64,000 nucleotides of DNA from Lingula anatina. Lineage: Eukaryota > Brachiopoda > Lingulata > Lingulida > Lingulidae. The notes under the pieces were generated by a model. The model saw nothing but the letters and a program-made list of their open reading frames with translations. It had not been told where the DNA came from and ran no database searches. The position numbers and the translations under genes were made by a program. Each line of letters opens with the position of its first letter. The first letter of the stretch is position 1. Positions 23,889 through 36,060 of this stretch are shown in pieces. The stretch covers positions 709,325-773,324 of the forward strand of contig NW_019775691.1 in assembly GCF_001039355.2 (NCBI RefSeq). Direction: 5' to 3'.

Positions 23889-26428
23889 TAACCATAATAC
23901 AGCTTTCTGAATCTCAGTCACTTTTTTCTTTCTGTTGCAGAACCCGGAGACACACAAACACCGCCGTTTATAAGTAAGTACAATTCCCGTCGAAAAAAAA
24001 ACATCCAGACAGAATGAAACCATACCCCTTGTCCAGAGGGCCGCTACCATGCAATCTGTTAAAATTGCTTTAACATTGTAACAGACTGCGCTAGATACCC
24101 TAAATATATCTACTAGTATTTATTTATTTGCTTATTTACTTATTTCATTTATTTATCTATTTATATATTTAATATTTCAGGCTGTAGCCGTTCTTACCAG
24201 TGGCAGTGCGGTAACAAGGAGTGTGTCCTCACCAGTCGGCTCTGTGACGGCTATGACCAGTGTGGAGACAATTCGGACGAGACGCTCTCCAGGTGTGGCC
24301 CAGGTAGGAACACTCGATCATACTTTAAAGATACATTTGCGGAACTGTCCTCGTCTTAAATCTTTTCTTATTTTTAACGGAGGGTGTCGTGAGGGCGAAA
24401 GGCACAATGCTTATTTTTCAATTGATCGAATTAAGCCTAATAAATGTGTTTGTTGGGTTAAGAAAGCATGCGACCCAAACTAAACAATTATGTCAGTGTG
24501 TCTGTCGTTTACACTCTAAATGTGCCTTATTGTACACGAGGTGAAGAAGCTTAAATGTTTGTATTACCAAACTGGGGTTGGTTTACATGAAGAAATAAAC
24601 GCTCTACCAGAGGCAGTTACGTGCATGATATGACGTCATTTTGTTCAAAATTCCCACGGTACAAAAATTGTACAGCAAATGAATACCCAGAGAAATGTTT
24701 CTAGTTCTAGTGACCCTGGATGAGGGTGATAGAAAAAGACTTATATATGTAAGAAAGGAATGCTTCCTCCCCAATCTTTCATGTGTCGTCACAATCACAC
24801 TACGCGTTACATCATTCGAGGTCATGTGGCGTAAACTTTTATTTACAAACGCATTTTAAGGGGGAGGGGTGTCAACGAAAATAGCACACCAAGGCCTTGC
24901 AAAATTCCAACTGCTGTTTCCAATGCTTTCATATTGCCCTATCAATTTTATTTCAGCCACAACTACATCCCCACGACAAGCAAGTAGGGCCACTGTAGCC
25001 TCGTCTTCTTCACAGTCAACTCGCCGTGCTTACTTCCGTCCTATTGACTATAACGATGGAACGCTCTCACCAAGCGGAACAAACAAAAACGGCTTTGGCA
25101 CTGTAACCCTTTCCTACTGGACGGTTATCCTCATCATCGGTGGCGTTCTGGCTCTCATAGCGATCATTATCTTCGTGCTACAGGTTGGTCTTCTTTTTGT
25201 ATTCGAGGTCGACTTGATAAACATGAAAGCCATACATTCGTTTTGAAAAAGAATATGGTAAGTAGTAAGATAATATTTTATTATTCTTTCTCCAACTATG
25301 TGTTATTTAGTTACAAATATCTATATTGTAAATTAGGTCGTACATCGCCAGCAAAAGAAGAAACTTCGGCGGGAAATGGCAGGAGGCACAGTTCGTTACA
25401 CTCCAAATAACGGGGCATCCCTTAGCAGACCAGGGGGGAACAGATCGTCTGCTAATCAAACGCAAGCGACAAGACAGGACATTAATGGAAGAAGTGTGTT
25501 GCCACCAATAGTGACAGACCGGTCTCATCAGGACATATTCACAGTTGTGGTAAGTATTTCAGAAACATTGACAATTCTTCTTCAAATCCACCGCAAGAAC
25601 AGTGAGCGTCGGTCTACTACCGAACGTTACATCTCGATAGTACGAAGATGCATCTATCCGAAAATTTAAGACTCTGGCCGTGGTTTTCTCCAGATGGTAC
25701 ATTAATCTGAAACGTGCTGTTTGTTAATGGGTTAACAATTGACAATTGTTGCCTGTAGCCTATATGACCCCGTTCCAATAGACACGCCAACTGTCTTTGT
25801 AGATCGACCCTGCTCTGCGTTAAAATGCAGTCAGCATATCTGAAACACACTCCTCTTGTTTCCAACGTACTCGTATGATCTCCAGCTTTTGGGGATTCTA
25901 CTTTACGCCAGTAGGAGGCGTGTTAATGTGTTTTGCTGATTGCACTCAGCGAGAAACCCTGCAGAGTTGTGTCTATTTGAATGGGGCCTTAGATCAGGAA
26001 AAGAAACCTTGCTGCAAAAAAAAAAAAATAATAATAATAATAATAATAATAAAATAAATAAGATAAATAAAATAAAATAAAATAATAATATTAATAATAA
26101 ATAAAAAATAAATAAATAAGTGCTATCAATTATGATAAATAAATAAAAAATGCATTGTCATATATTTCTCAATACAACACCCTTCCTCTTCATTTGAGAA
26201 GGATTTATATTTATCAGTTACTATAATTATTTATTATTAACTTTTGGTTTTTAGGCTCCACCCCCATATCAGTCTCGCGTCAATCTTCGGGAGGATGAGC
26301 AGGCGATTGCCCCGCCCCCTTATGTCACAGACACTTCTGACCAATCAGAGCCTCCGAAGGTATCACTTCCGGGCGGCGACACACCTGGGGTATATTTAGA
26401 TCATAGAACGCAGACTGAGAAACAATAA
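23025..26428 (+). CDS. CUB-LDLa single-pass receptor with PPPY tail, paralogue 1
   Basis: A type I membrane protein of 415 residues in seven coding exons: 23025-23318, 23456-23639, 23941-23973, 24181-24303, 24957-25183, 25337-25549 and 26255-26428 (1248 nt). All have GT-AG borders. The order is a signal peptide (about 1-22), a CUB domain (about 30-157, split by one phase-0 intron), a tiny 33-nt linker exon, and an LDL-receptor class A module (172-209, six Cys with CDGxxxCxDxSDE calcium site). A Ser/Thr-rich stalk, a membrane helix (265-287) and a cytoplasmic tail follow. The tail opens with basic VVHRQQKKK and carries two PPPY motifs (360-363 and 378-381), typical ligands of WW domains such as those of NEDD4-type E3 ligases (established knowledge; not tested here). 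An acceptor just before the ATG indicates a 5'UTR exon upstream. AATAAA overlaps the stop codon. The extracellular ligand is unknown. Confidence 0.85.
23817..23890. repeat. (GGGA)n and (GATA)n tracts in intron 2
   Basis: GGGAGG-type repeats are followed by a tetranucleotide ATAG tract. The same arrangement is present at 32034-32137 in paralogue 2, with different lengths. Confidence 0.9.
25766..25989. mobile_element. Foldback MITE-like element in the last intron of paralogue 1
   Basis: The left part cgttccaatagacac and right part gtgtctatttgaatgggg pair. The inner agatcgaccctgctctgcg pairs with cctgcagagttg. The stretch cctcttgtttccaacgtactcgta is shared with 11248-11462. Only its right end survives at the same place in paralogue 2 (33913-33967). 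Confidence 0.8.
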
Positions 26429-27417
26429 AATAAAGATCGTCGGTTTTGGGATGAGAAGTATAAGGGTGCCGTTATCACGATAAACTAGATTAACTTTATT
26501 TTTTTAATGAAATCAAATTTTTTACCACCGTCCACTTGTACCAATTTATAAATGAATATGTTTATGTATTGGAGTGTTAGGTAATTTTTAAAGTAGTAAG
26601 AATTTGTTTTTCCTTCAATATAAACAGAAATTATTTATTTTATATATTTTAATTTGTGCCTGCTGTGTGGTGTGTGGTAAGTTGTATAGTTTTCATTGAG
26701 AGAGAGAGAGAGAGAGAAGGTGGGGGTTAAAGAGAGTTGGCATTGTCTGTTTTTGGATTCCTTTCCATAGGATAATAGCGCCATCTAGGTGCAATTTCTA
26801 ACAGTGTGAGGAATGAAGGATGACTGAGACGTGAGGAAATGTTGAATACACTGAAATTGGAATGGATGGTCAATGATTGCGCTCGTCATGCCTGTGATAT
26901 TTGGACCCTTGTGAGTCATGATCTCGACAGGTGAATAACTTTGTATTATCAGAATTTAAGAAATGTAATTCTAATTCATAGTCGGCTTTGCTGTCATAAA
27001 AATCATTTATTAATTTAGTATTGTTGTTGTTGTTTTGGCGAAATTGATTTTGTATTGCATTCTTCCATGTCGCATGACTGGAGCCGTCTCTGCCCCGAGC
27101 TTCATCCTATAAAAAACTTAAAAGGGCCAATTGTTGACAATAAATAAATAAATAAGTATACTTCCCTTAAATCAATAATAATAAAAACTGCTGCCTTGGC
27201 GGAGGTCTGCGCTCTTGGAGTGCTTTTCTAGTTATGACGTGGAATTTGGTTCAGCTAAATTATCAAATAATTATTGTCTAGCTCACACATATAAGAGTGC
27301 TATATGTTACATGATGCATCTGATCATACAACGTCTTCAAGATGGCCATCATTTTCAAGATGGCGTCGATTTTCCTGTGAAATATTTACTTAAACAATAT
27401 TTTAAATTCAAGATATA
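26429..27417. other. 3' flank of paralogue 1, no gene seen
   Basis: It holds probable 3' untranslated sequence with a GA tract at about 26698-26716 and the ggataatagcgccatctaggt block. The same blocks follow paralogue 2 at 34380-34900. A fragment ending cttggcggaggtctgcgctcttgg (27195-27234) matches the ends of the repeats at 45658 and 49065. Confidence 0.6.
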
Positions 27418-27861
27418 TAGGCTTTGCAACACTTTTATACATTGCAGCGCACGCATGTATCTTTAGTGGTGTTTATTGTTTGGTGGTATGCTGCTTAGGG
27501 AGTGGAAACACATTGGAAATTCAGTCAGCAGCGCGATCGATGAACATATAGTTGGAGTGACATAAATACTCGGCGTTTAGGTCTACCTGTTCATACACTG
27601 TTCATAAACACTTAATGCAAAGTGCCTGCTGGTCTTTTTTACTGAAGAGAATTTGGCAGGCGGGCACAGAAACTGGGACGGAAACACAGCAAGGGGAACA
27701 TGAATTTGGGAGTCTACGTATAAAGGTAAGAGGAGTACTTGATACCAGGCACCGGTTTTCAGGTACAAATGTATAATACGCGCATTTTCATCTACGTTAT
27801 GTCTGTAGTGTGCATTAAATCGTCAAATTTCCTGATCAAACATATACAGCATATCAACACC

Positions 27862-28135
27862 CTTAGCAAAATGAAACGTTTGCAGCTATATTGATCCAAA
27901 ATTGCAGTAAATTAGTTTGCTGGAGTTTGCAAGAAACAATTTTATTGCTGCTTATTTGCAACAAATTTGCCTTAACAACTTCAGTTTGCAGCAGGTTTTC
28001 AAGAAAAGTCTTTATGTTAAGGCAAATTAGCGGCAAATTTTTCAAGCGGCAAGGTATTCAAGCTTTTGCAGAATTTCTTGCAAATTTGCAGTGAATTTGT
28101 GAGATAGTTTGCAGCAGGCCTGATATTTTGCTAAG
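27862..28135. mobile_element. MITE with CTTAGCAAAAT/ATTTTGCTAAG ends
   Basis: Inverted ends cttagcaaaat and attttgctaag bracket a body rich in TTTGCAGCAAATT-like words on both strands. The related unit at 29440-29480 lacks this block, so the empty state is visible in the same window. Confidence 0.8.
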
Positions 28136-29136
28136 CTCAGTCGAGCGGTTACGAAGCCAGCAATGCCGTCTCTCCATGGGCAAGTCTTTGGAATCTTATT
28201 GACAGAGAAAATATACAGATATCTCGAAGTCAAGAACAAGTGCTGCATGGCAGACTACCGTGCCTGACTTATAGTGATCTACTTTTTGATACTGTATCAA
28301 TAGATACGTTGAGTATTTTAAAGATTTTGGGACAACTCGGAACCCACCTTTCCATTTTTGGATCAATTCATTATTATAATTGACGATGATGATGATGATG
28401 TTGTAATTTAAGAACCATTGCAAACACCTCCACAACAGTTTAATTTACTTATTAATCATAATAAACCATTAACCTACCACCCCCTGCGTGTCTGTTAACG
28501 AAGAAGACCACCGTCAAGAAGTGACTTTAAACATTACAATAATTAAACCAGTTTGGTAGCGTTTTAAATGGGCCCAAAAGAATCTTAAAATTATTTTATA
28601 GTAGACGCGTGGTAATTGTCCTTAAGTTAAGAAATTAATTGCAATGCTGAAATGAAATAGATTAATATTAAAGGTACAAGGAAGTATTTCCGGAGACTTC
28701 CTCATGTCTGAGAGAGTGAAATGGTCAAATATATCGATGATTATTTGTGATGATATAGCCAATTAAACACATATCTATGGAACACGTAGGTACTGTTGTC
28801 ATAACAGATGAATATGCAATAAACCGGTACGCCGTCGACGTCGTTATCGTCCATTTACTTCTCATTTTTTGACAACACCCACCCCAGAGCAGTAAATCAA
28901 AAGCTTTGACAAATGAGATTGTCATCTAAGAGAAACCCAAACCATAAAATATATTTTCAGTTTCCATCTTTTTTCTTCATATTGATATATTTTATCTGTG
29001 ATCATGATTTGTATTGTACCAAGGCAGGTTTAGATTACAGGCAGACGGTTCACCTTATTATTCAATCTCAGTGACAAGGCATACTACAGAACAAAACATA
29101 TTCATGGCTGTACCGTTTTATCCGACTGTCACCATG

Positions 29137-29137
29137 G

Positions 29138-29202
<65 letters not shown>
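29137..29202. repeat. (TA)n microsatellite within an inverted ccatggaaa/tttccatg
   Basis: A TA tract flanked by accatggaaa and tttccatgct. The sister unit at 30468-30500 has only a few TA steps at this point. Confidence 0.9.
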
Positions 29203-29203
<1 letters not shown>

Positions 29204-30954
29204 CCATGCTGTCACCAGAGTTGAGCTTTACGTCAATGGGGTTCCTGGGTGGATAAAATTTCTCAATAAAATCAGTTTTACGGTGCGTTATTAAGGTAAC
29301 TTTGACAAAAATACTTGATACCAAGCACTGGTTGTTAGGTACAAATGTATAATACTCGCCTTTTGATCGACGTTATAGCAGGTGTCTGTAGTGTCGTTAC
29401 TGGTAAAGTCTGCAGTAAATCGTCAGACTGCCTGGTCAAACATATACAGCATATCACAGCATGGTCGAATGGTGATGAGGCCAACAATGCCGTCTCTCCA
29501 TGGGCAAGTCTTATTAACTGGGAAAATATACAGATGTCTCGAAGTCAAGCACTGCATGCTACCGTGCCTGACTTATAGTAATGACATAGAAACCTACTTT
29601 TTGATACTGTCTCAATAGATACATTGAGTATTTTAAAAATTTAGTGTGCAAGTCGGAGCCCACCCTTCCATTTTTGGATCAATTCATTATTATTATTGAT
29701 GATGATGATGATGATGTAATTTAAGGTGCACATAAGAGAACCTTTGCAAACTCCTGCACAGTAGTTTATTTCACTTATTCATCATAATAAACCATTAACC
29801 TACCACCCCCTGCGTGTCTGTTAGCGAATGAGACCACGATCGAGAAGTGACTTTCAACCTAATTAATTTCACCAGTCTGGTGGCGTTTTAAATAGGCCCT
29901 ATAGTATCTTAAAATTATCTTTATAGTGGATGCGTGGTAATTATCCTTAGGTAATGAAATTAGTTCCAATGCTGAAATGAAATAGATTAATATTAAAAGT
30001 ACTAGGAGGTATTTATTTTTGGAGACTTCTTCATGTCTTAGAGATAGAACTGGACAACTATAACGATGATTATTTCTGATGATATAGCCAATTATGCACA
30101 TATCTATGGAACACGTAGGCCCTGTTGTCATAACAGATGAATATGCAATAAACCGGTACGCCGTCGACGTCGTTATCGTCCATTTACTTCTCAATTTTTG
30201 ACAACACCCACCCCAGAACAGTAAATCAAAAGCTTTGATAAATGAGGTTGTCGTCTAAGAGAAACCAAAGCCATAAAATATATTTTCAGTTTCCGTCTGT
30301 TTTCTTCATATTGATATATTTTATCTGTGATCATGATTTGTTTTGTACCAAGGCAGGTTTATATAACAGGCAGACGGTTTACCTTATCATTCAACCTCAG
30401 TGACAAGGCATACTACAGAACAAAACACATGGTATATTCATGGCTGTACCGTTTTATCCTACTGTCACCATGGATGTATATCTATATATACTTTCATGCT
30501 GTCACCAGAGCTGAGCTTTACGTCAATGGTATTCCTGGGTGGATTAAGTTACTCAATAAAATCAGTTTTTACAGTGCGTTTTTAAGGTAACTTTGACAAA
30601 AATACATTCCCCGCTGTTATCTGTACTTGCATTAGCTTAAGATTCATCAGACATGCGCAATCGGAGGCTTTCGGAGACCATGACTTTGATTCCTAACTCC
30701 TTTTGTCTTTTAATGGGTAATTTTACAAGTAGATGAACTGCCTTTTTGCCACAGCAGGAGACATGATAAATGGTAAATTTGGAAGATATAAGCGCCTTGC
30801 AGGAAAGCCATGAAGCAGAAAGCCATGTCAGTCATTATACCGGTACACATTGCTAGAGTACTCAGAGTGCCATTTCTTGTGAAATAATCCACATATCAAT
30901 TCACATTATTTCATCTTTTTCATTTTATTTTCAGTAGTTCCCATACATTCAGCC

Positions 30955-33900
30955 ATGTTCTCCGTCAAATATCTAACCACGGCCGCCTTTCTGGTTCTCG
31001 TTTCTGTCCCACTCGCTGCCACCACCTCCACCTGGGGTACATGCGGGGGCTTCCTTAATCTCAGCCTGACCCCAGAGGGGACCATTACGTCACCAGGTCA
31101 CGGGGAGAGCGCGAGCTATGACGACGAGGAGTACTGTGTGTGGTTGCTGGAGGCTCCAGTGGGTCAAAGGGTTAGACTGACCATCAATTATGTCATATTG
31201 CAAGCCGCATTATACCAAAGGCGTATACTGTGCAGGGACTATGTCCAAGTAAGTACAGCAGTAGTTTTATGAATTGTTTGCTTTTTAATTTATTTTGCAA
31301 AAAAGTTGAATATTGCAAAATAATAATTTGAAAAACCAATGAAGGGACTGATTTACATCGTTAACCCAGAAATACCTGTATTGGTCGATCAATTGATGAG
31401 TTTATTGATTTGGTTGACAGGTTTGTGATGGCCCGTGCAGCAACACACAAGAGCTATACTTTCACTGTATGCATGCAAACAGTGATCCAGCGACCCCTGC
31501 CGCCGTCAAGACAAGCTCGAGTCGATGGCTGGGCATAAAATTCAAAAGTGACCATTCCATCTCCGGGAATGGGTTTAATATGTCGTACACAACCACCCCC
31601 GGGCGTGAGTAGTGCCTTTCATATTACCTCAGTGATTGTGGTAAGGCAAAGCCGGGACCGTGGGAGAGGTTATTGCGGGAATTTGCCTCATTTAACGCTC
31701 ACTTACGGTTCTCAATCTCTCCTAGAACATGATGTTTTCCTCTTTTAATGAAAACTGTTCTTAATCTGTTGTAGGACATTCTGAAAGACTTCCAAAAAAC
31801 AGTTCTCGAACTATAACATTCATTACAGAACAACATCAGAACTCCAAAAATACACCAAATGCTCTAGAATAGATTGAGAACCGTAAGTGAACGTTAAATG
31901 AGACAAATTTTCGTAGGGGTATAATACCTTGTCATATATGTGATTAACGGGTGGCTGAGGAATATTTGAAGAAGAGGTCCAAAAAGTACTATAAATGACG
32001 TCTCCGGCACTTGATAATATACTCAGCATGGATGGAGGGAGGGAGGGAGGGAGGGAGGGAGAAGTGCAGTGGGTGAATGAGGACAGACGAACAGAAGGAC
32101 TGACGGGCAGATAGATAGATAGATGTATAGATAGATATAACCATAATACAGCTTTCTAAATGTCAATCTATTTTTCTTTCTGTTGCAGAACCTGGAGACA
32201 CACAGACACCGCCGTTTATAAGTAAGTACAATTCCCGTCGGAACAAGTCAGAACCGTGTTCAGGGGTAATTTGTTTATTCATTTATCTACCTGTTTATTC
32301 ATTTATTTACCTATTTATTTTTTTTTCAATTATTTCAGGCTGTAGCCGTTCTTACCTGTGGCAGTGCGGTAACAAGGAGTGTGTCTTCACCAGTCGGCTC
32401 TGTGACGGCTATGACCAGTGTGGAGACAATTCTGACGAGACGCTCTCCAGGTGTGATCCAGGTAGGAAGACTCGATTATACGTTAAAGAGACATTTGCGG
32501 AACTGTCCTCGTCTTGAATCTTTTCTTATTTTTAATGGAGGGTCATGGTGACCAAAGGCATAATGATGTATTTGTCACAATTTTTCAGATGATCGAATTA
32601 GGCCGTACAAATTTGATCGTTTGGTTAAAAAAGCGTACGGCCGGCCTACTCAATCAATTATGGCAGTTTGTCTGACGTTTACACTTTAAATGTGCCTTAT
32701 TTTACACGAGGTAAGAGGCTAAAATATTTGTTTTTCCCAAACTGGATTTGGTTTAGATGAAGAAATAAACGCTCTACCTGAGGCAGCTAAGCGCTTGATG
32801 ACGTCATTTTGTACAAAATTCCCTACGGTACAGAAACATGTACCGCAAGTGAATAGCCTTAAATGTTTGTAGTCTTAGTACTAAAGAAAAACTTGTCTCT
32901 GTGACTCTGGTTGAGAGTGCTAGAAAGAAATACATGTATGTAAGAAAGGAATGCATTCTCGCCGATCATTCATGTGTCGTCAAAATCACACCACGCGTTA
33001 CGTCATCCGTGGTCATCTGACGTAAACGTTTATTTACAAACACATATTTAGGGTGAGGGTGATGGGGATGGTGCAGAGATCCCACGAAAATAACACACCG
33101 AGGCCTTTCAAATTTCCATCTGCTGTTTCCAATGCTTTGAAATTGCCCAATTAATTTTATTTCAGCTACAACTACATCCCCACGAGAAGCAAGCAGGACC
33201 ACTGTAGCCCCCTCTTCTTCACAGTCAACTCGTGCTTACTTCCGTCCTATTGACTATAACGATGGAACGCTCTCACCAAGCGGAACAAACAAAAACGGCT
33301 TTGGCAATGTAACCCTTTCCTACTGGGCTGTTATTCTCATCATCGGTGGCGTTCTGGCTCTCATGGCGATAATCATCACCGCACTACAGGTTGGGTTTTT
33401 TTTTTTTTTGTGTGTGTGTGTGTGTGTTCGACTTGATTAACATCGTATTACATTAACATGAAAGCAATTCGCCCGTTTTGAAAAAAAATATGGTAAGTGG
33501 TAATTAAGATAATATTTTAAAATCTTTCTCCAAGTATCTAGTTACGAATATCTATATTATTAATCAGGTCGTACATCGCCAGCAAAAGAAAAAACTGCGG
33601 CGGGAAATGACAGGAGGCACAGTTCGTTACACTCCAAATAACGGGGCCTCCCTTAGCATACCAGGGGGGAACAGATCGTCTGCTAATCAAACGCAAGCGC
33701 CCAGACAGGCCATTAATGGAAGAAATATGGTGACCCCAATGGTGACAGACTCGTCTCATCTGGATATATTCACAGTTGTGGTAAGCATTTCAGAAACATT
33801 GACAATTCTTCTTCAAATCCACCTCATGAACAGTGAGCGTCGGTCGACTACCCAACGCTACGTCTCGACAGTACGAAGATGCATCTATCCAAAAATTTAA

Positions 33901-34323
33901 GACTCTGCATGGCCCGCTGACACTCAGCGAGAAACCCTGCAGAGTTGTGTCTATCTGCATGGGGCCTGGAAAAGAAACCTTGTTGCAAAAATAAATAAAT
34001 AAATAAATAAAATTAAAAATAAAATTTAATAAAATAAAATAAAATAAAATAACAAAAAAGTGCTATCAATAACGAAATAATAAAGAATGCATTGTCATAT
34101 ATTTCCTAATGCAACACCCTTCTTCTTCGTTTAAGAAGGATTTATCAATTATTTCAATTTTATATTATTACCTTTTGGTTTTTAGGCCCCACCCTCATAT
34201 CAGTCTCGCGTCAATCTTCGAGAGGACGAGCAGGCGATTGCCCCGCCCCCTTATGTCACCGACACTTCTGACCAACCAGAGCCTCAGAAGGTATCACTTC
34301 CGGGTGGCATATTGGAGTTTTAG
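30955..34323 (+). CDS. CUB-LDLa single-pass receptor, paralogue 2
   Basis: Seven coding exons matching paralogue 1 in number, order and phase: 30955-31248, 31421-31604, 32189-32221, 32339-32461, 33166-33389, 33568-33780 and 34186-34323 (1209 nt, 402 residues). Signal peptide, CUB, LDLa and membrane segment are all kept. Differences from paralogue 1 are spread over the CUB domain (for example residues 69-91), one codon is lost in the stalk, the first tail motif is PPSY instead of PPPY (359-362), and the last 13-17 residues are replaced by ILEF and a stop. The second PPPY (377-380) is intact. Sequence divergence in both exons and introns, and no N between the copies, argue for a true tandem duplication. 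Confidence 0.85.
33913..33967. mobile_element. Truncated remnant of the foldback element at 25766
   Basis: Only the right-hand part (cactcagcgagaaaccctgc to catggggcc) remains in the equivalent intron. Confidence 0.7.
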
Positions 34324-36060
34324 GTCGTTTGAAGCAGCAAGAATATTATTGCTAATTCCATTGTTTTTGATTCAATATAAACAGAAATTATTTATTTCAT
34401 ATATATTTTAATTTGTGCGTTCTTGCGTGCTGTTTGCGTGCTGTATAGTTTTCGTTGAGAGAGAGAGAGAGAGAGAGGGAGAAGAAAGGGGTTAGGGAGA
34501 GTTAACTTTGTCTGTTTTTGAATCCCTCTCCATTGGATAATAGCGCCATCTATGTTCAATTTCTAACACTGTGGGGAATGAAGGGTGATTGAGTCGTGAA
34601 GAAATGTTGAATACACTGAAATTGGAATGGATGCTCCATGAATGCGCTCGTCATTCCTGTGATATTTGTATTTCATGTATTTCATGATCTCGTAAGGTAA
34701 ATTACGTTGTATTGTCAGATTTTAAGAAATGTAATTCTTTTCATAACTGCTTTTGCTGTTATAAAAATAAATGTAATGATGATGTTGTTGTTGTTTTGGC
34801 TTTTTGATTTTGTATTCCATTCTTTTATTTTTGCATGACTTGAGCCGTCCCTGCCCAAGCGTCATCCTATAAAAACTTAAAACGGATCAATTATTGAAAA
34901 AAAATCCCCTAATTACGATGAATGTTGATCCCGGTGGACAAGTTTTTATCTTTATGCTTAAAAGCCACTTCTTTCCGTCTATTCAAAGCGCTATAAAACC
35001 ATGGGCAACATTCATTTATTTTTTATACTTTATGAAACTAACTGCCAGGCATCGGTCGCCCCTCTGCGTAATTTTGAATTTCCTTTTTTTAACCAAGGGG
35101 GTCAAAATCATTGAAGGCGGAGTTAATGATTGGCTGGGTACCCACAATTAACGTACCTGCCAAAATTCCAGGGGGTCAACTAACCTCATTGTCTTCCCCT
35201 GCGGACGCCCATGCCTAGAAGGCAAGCGAAACACCCGCCACTGTATACATTCAGTTAAAGGGGCACATTGTACACACGGAAACTCACAACAAACTTCGCT
35301 TCATAGTACTTGAACGGTGCTCCAAGAATAATTCAAACTCAAATAAAGGCACATTGAAAATGGGTATTGTCTGTCTCATTTCACAAAACGTTTGAAATTC
35401 CAGTCACGAAAGTGACGGACACACTTAGGATAATATCGTGGTGCAAACCAAGGACTTGCTTTTCTATTACTTTTTCTCTTCTCTTTCCATACTGAAGAGT
35501 AAAGTATAAAACAGCGAAAATGATGGGAAATTTAGATTAGGCCATATTTAAATATTATTCTGTTATTCTATCGTTCGCTTAAGGTGTCTTAATGTCCTAT
35601 CTGCAGCCGTAATAGGAGGTTTAAAGTTTAAGTTCATAAAGACGCCCCTACCTGTAGGTTTGACCAAGTTAATGACACTTTATCACTGGATTACGTTTCT
35701 TTTAAAGTGTGTTTTCTTTAAAAGATTAAATTAAGAAAATGCATTAAAATAAAACAAACAAAGGCAATGACATTTCTGGAAAAAACTAAAGCTTTAATTC
35801 TAAAACTTAGGTGGTACAGTTGTTGAATAGAAATAGTTTTAAATTGTTACTGACAAATGTGCGTCTATGTTTCACAGTTTTAGGTTGAGTATTTAAGGCT
35901 CACCAAAGAATTCGATCCTGCCATTTGGCAGTTGACATAGAACATATACATGTATGTCCCCCAGTTTGTAAGATGACTACATCAGAAAACTAACAAGTCA
36001 CGTGGCCTAACAGCTACTCTCAATTCCAATTCAAAATCACGAAATTCTCGACGTTCCCGG
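34324..36060. other. 3' flank of paralogue 2 and intergenic DNA
   Basis: The first 600 bases match the 3' flank of paralogue 1, including the GA tract at 34457-34477. From about 34900 to 36060 nothing recognisable was found. Confidence 0.5.

Larger units (their letters stand above)
27418..30640. repeat. Upstream unit of paralogue 2, itself tandemly repeated
   Basis: The unit seen once at 21017-22690 occurs about one and a half times here. 27790-29310 and 29330-30640 align with each other: acgttatagcaggtgtctgtag, tctccatgggcaagtctt, aaaccggtacgccgtcgacgtcg, gtaccaaggcaggttta. Each ends close to an Ala-Met-like 'cagtttt..cggtgcg' block. It contains a MITE at 27862-28135 and a (TA)n tract at 29137-29202. 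No credible coding exon was found. Confidence 0.65.

Noticed and set aside
23659-24050. Minus-strand ORFs with [12 protein letters not shown] runs
   Set aside because: They are translations of the GATA tract in an intron of the CUB-LDLa gene.
27861-28250. ORFs within the TTTGCAG-rich stretch
   Set aside because: They fall in a MITE body and are absent from the sister units.
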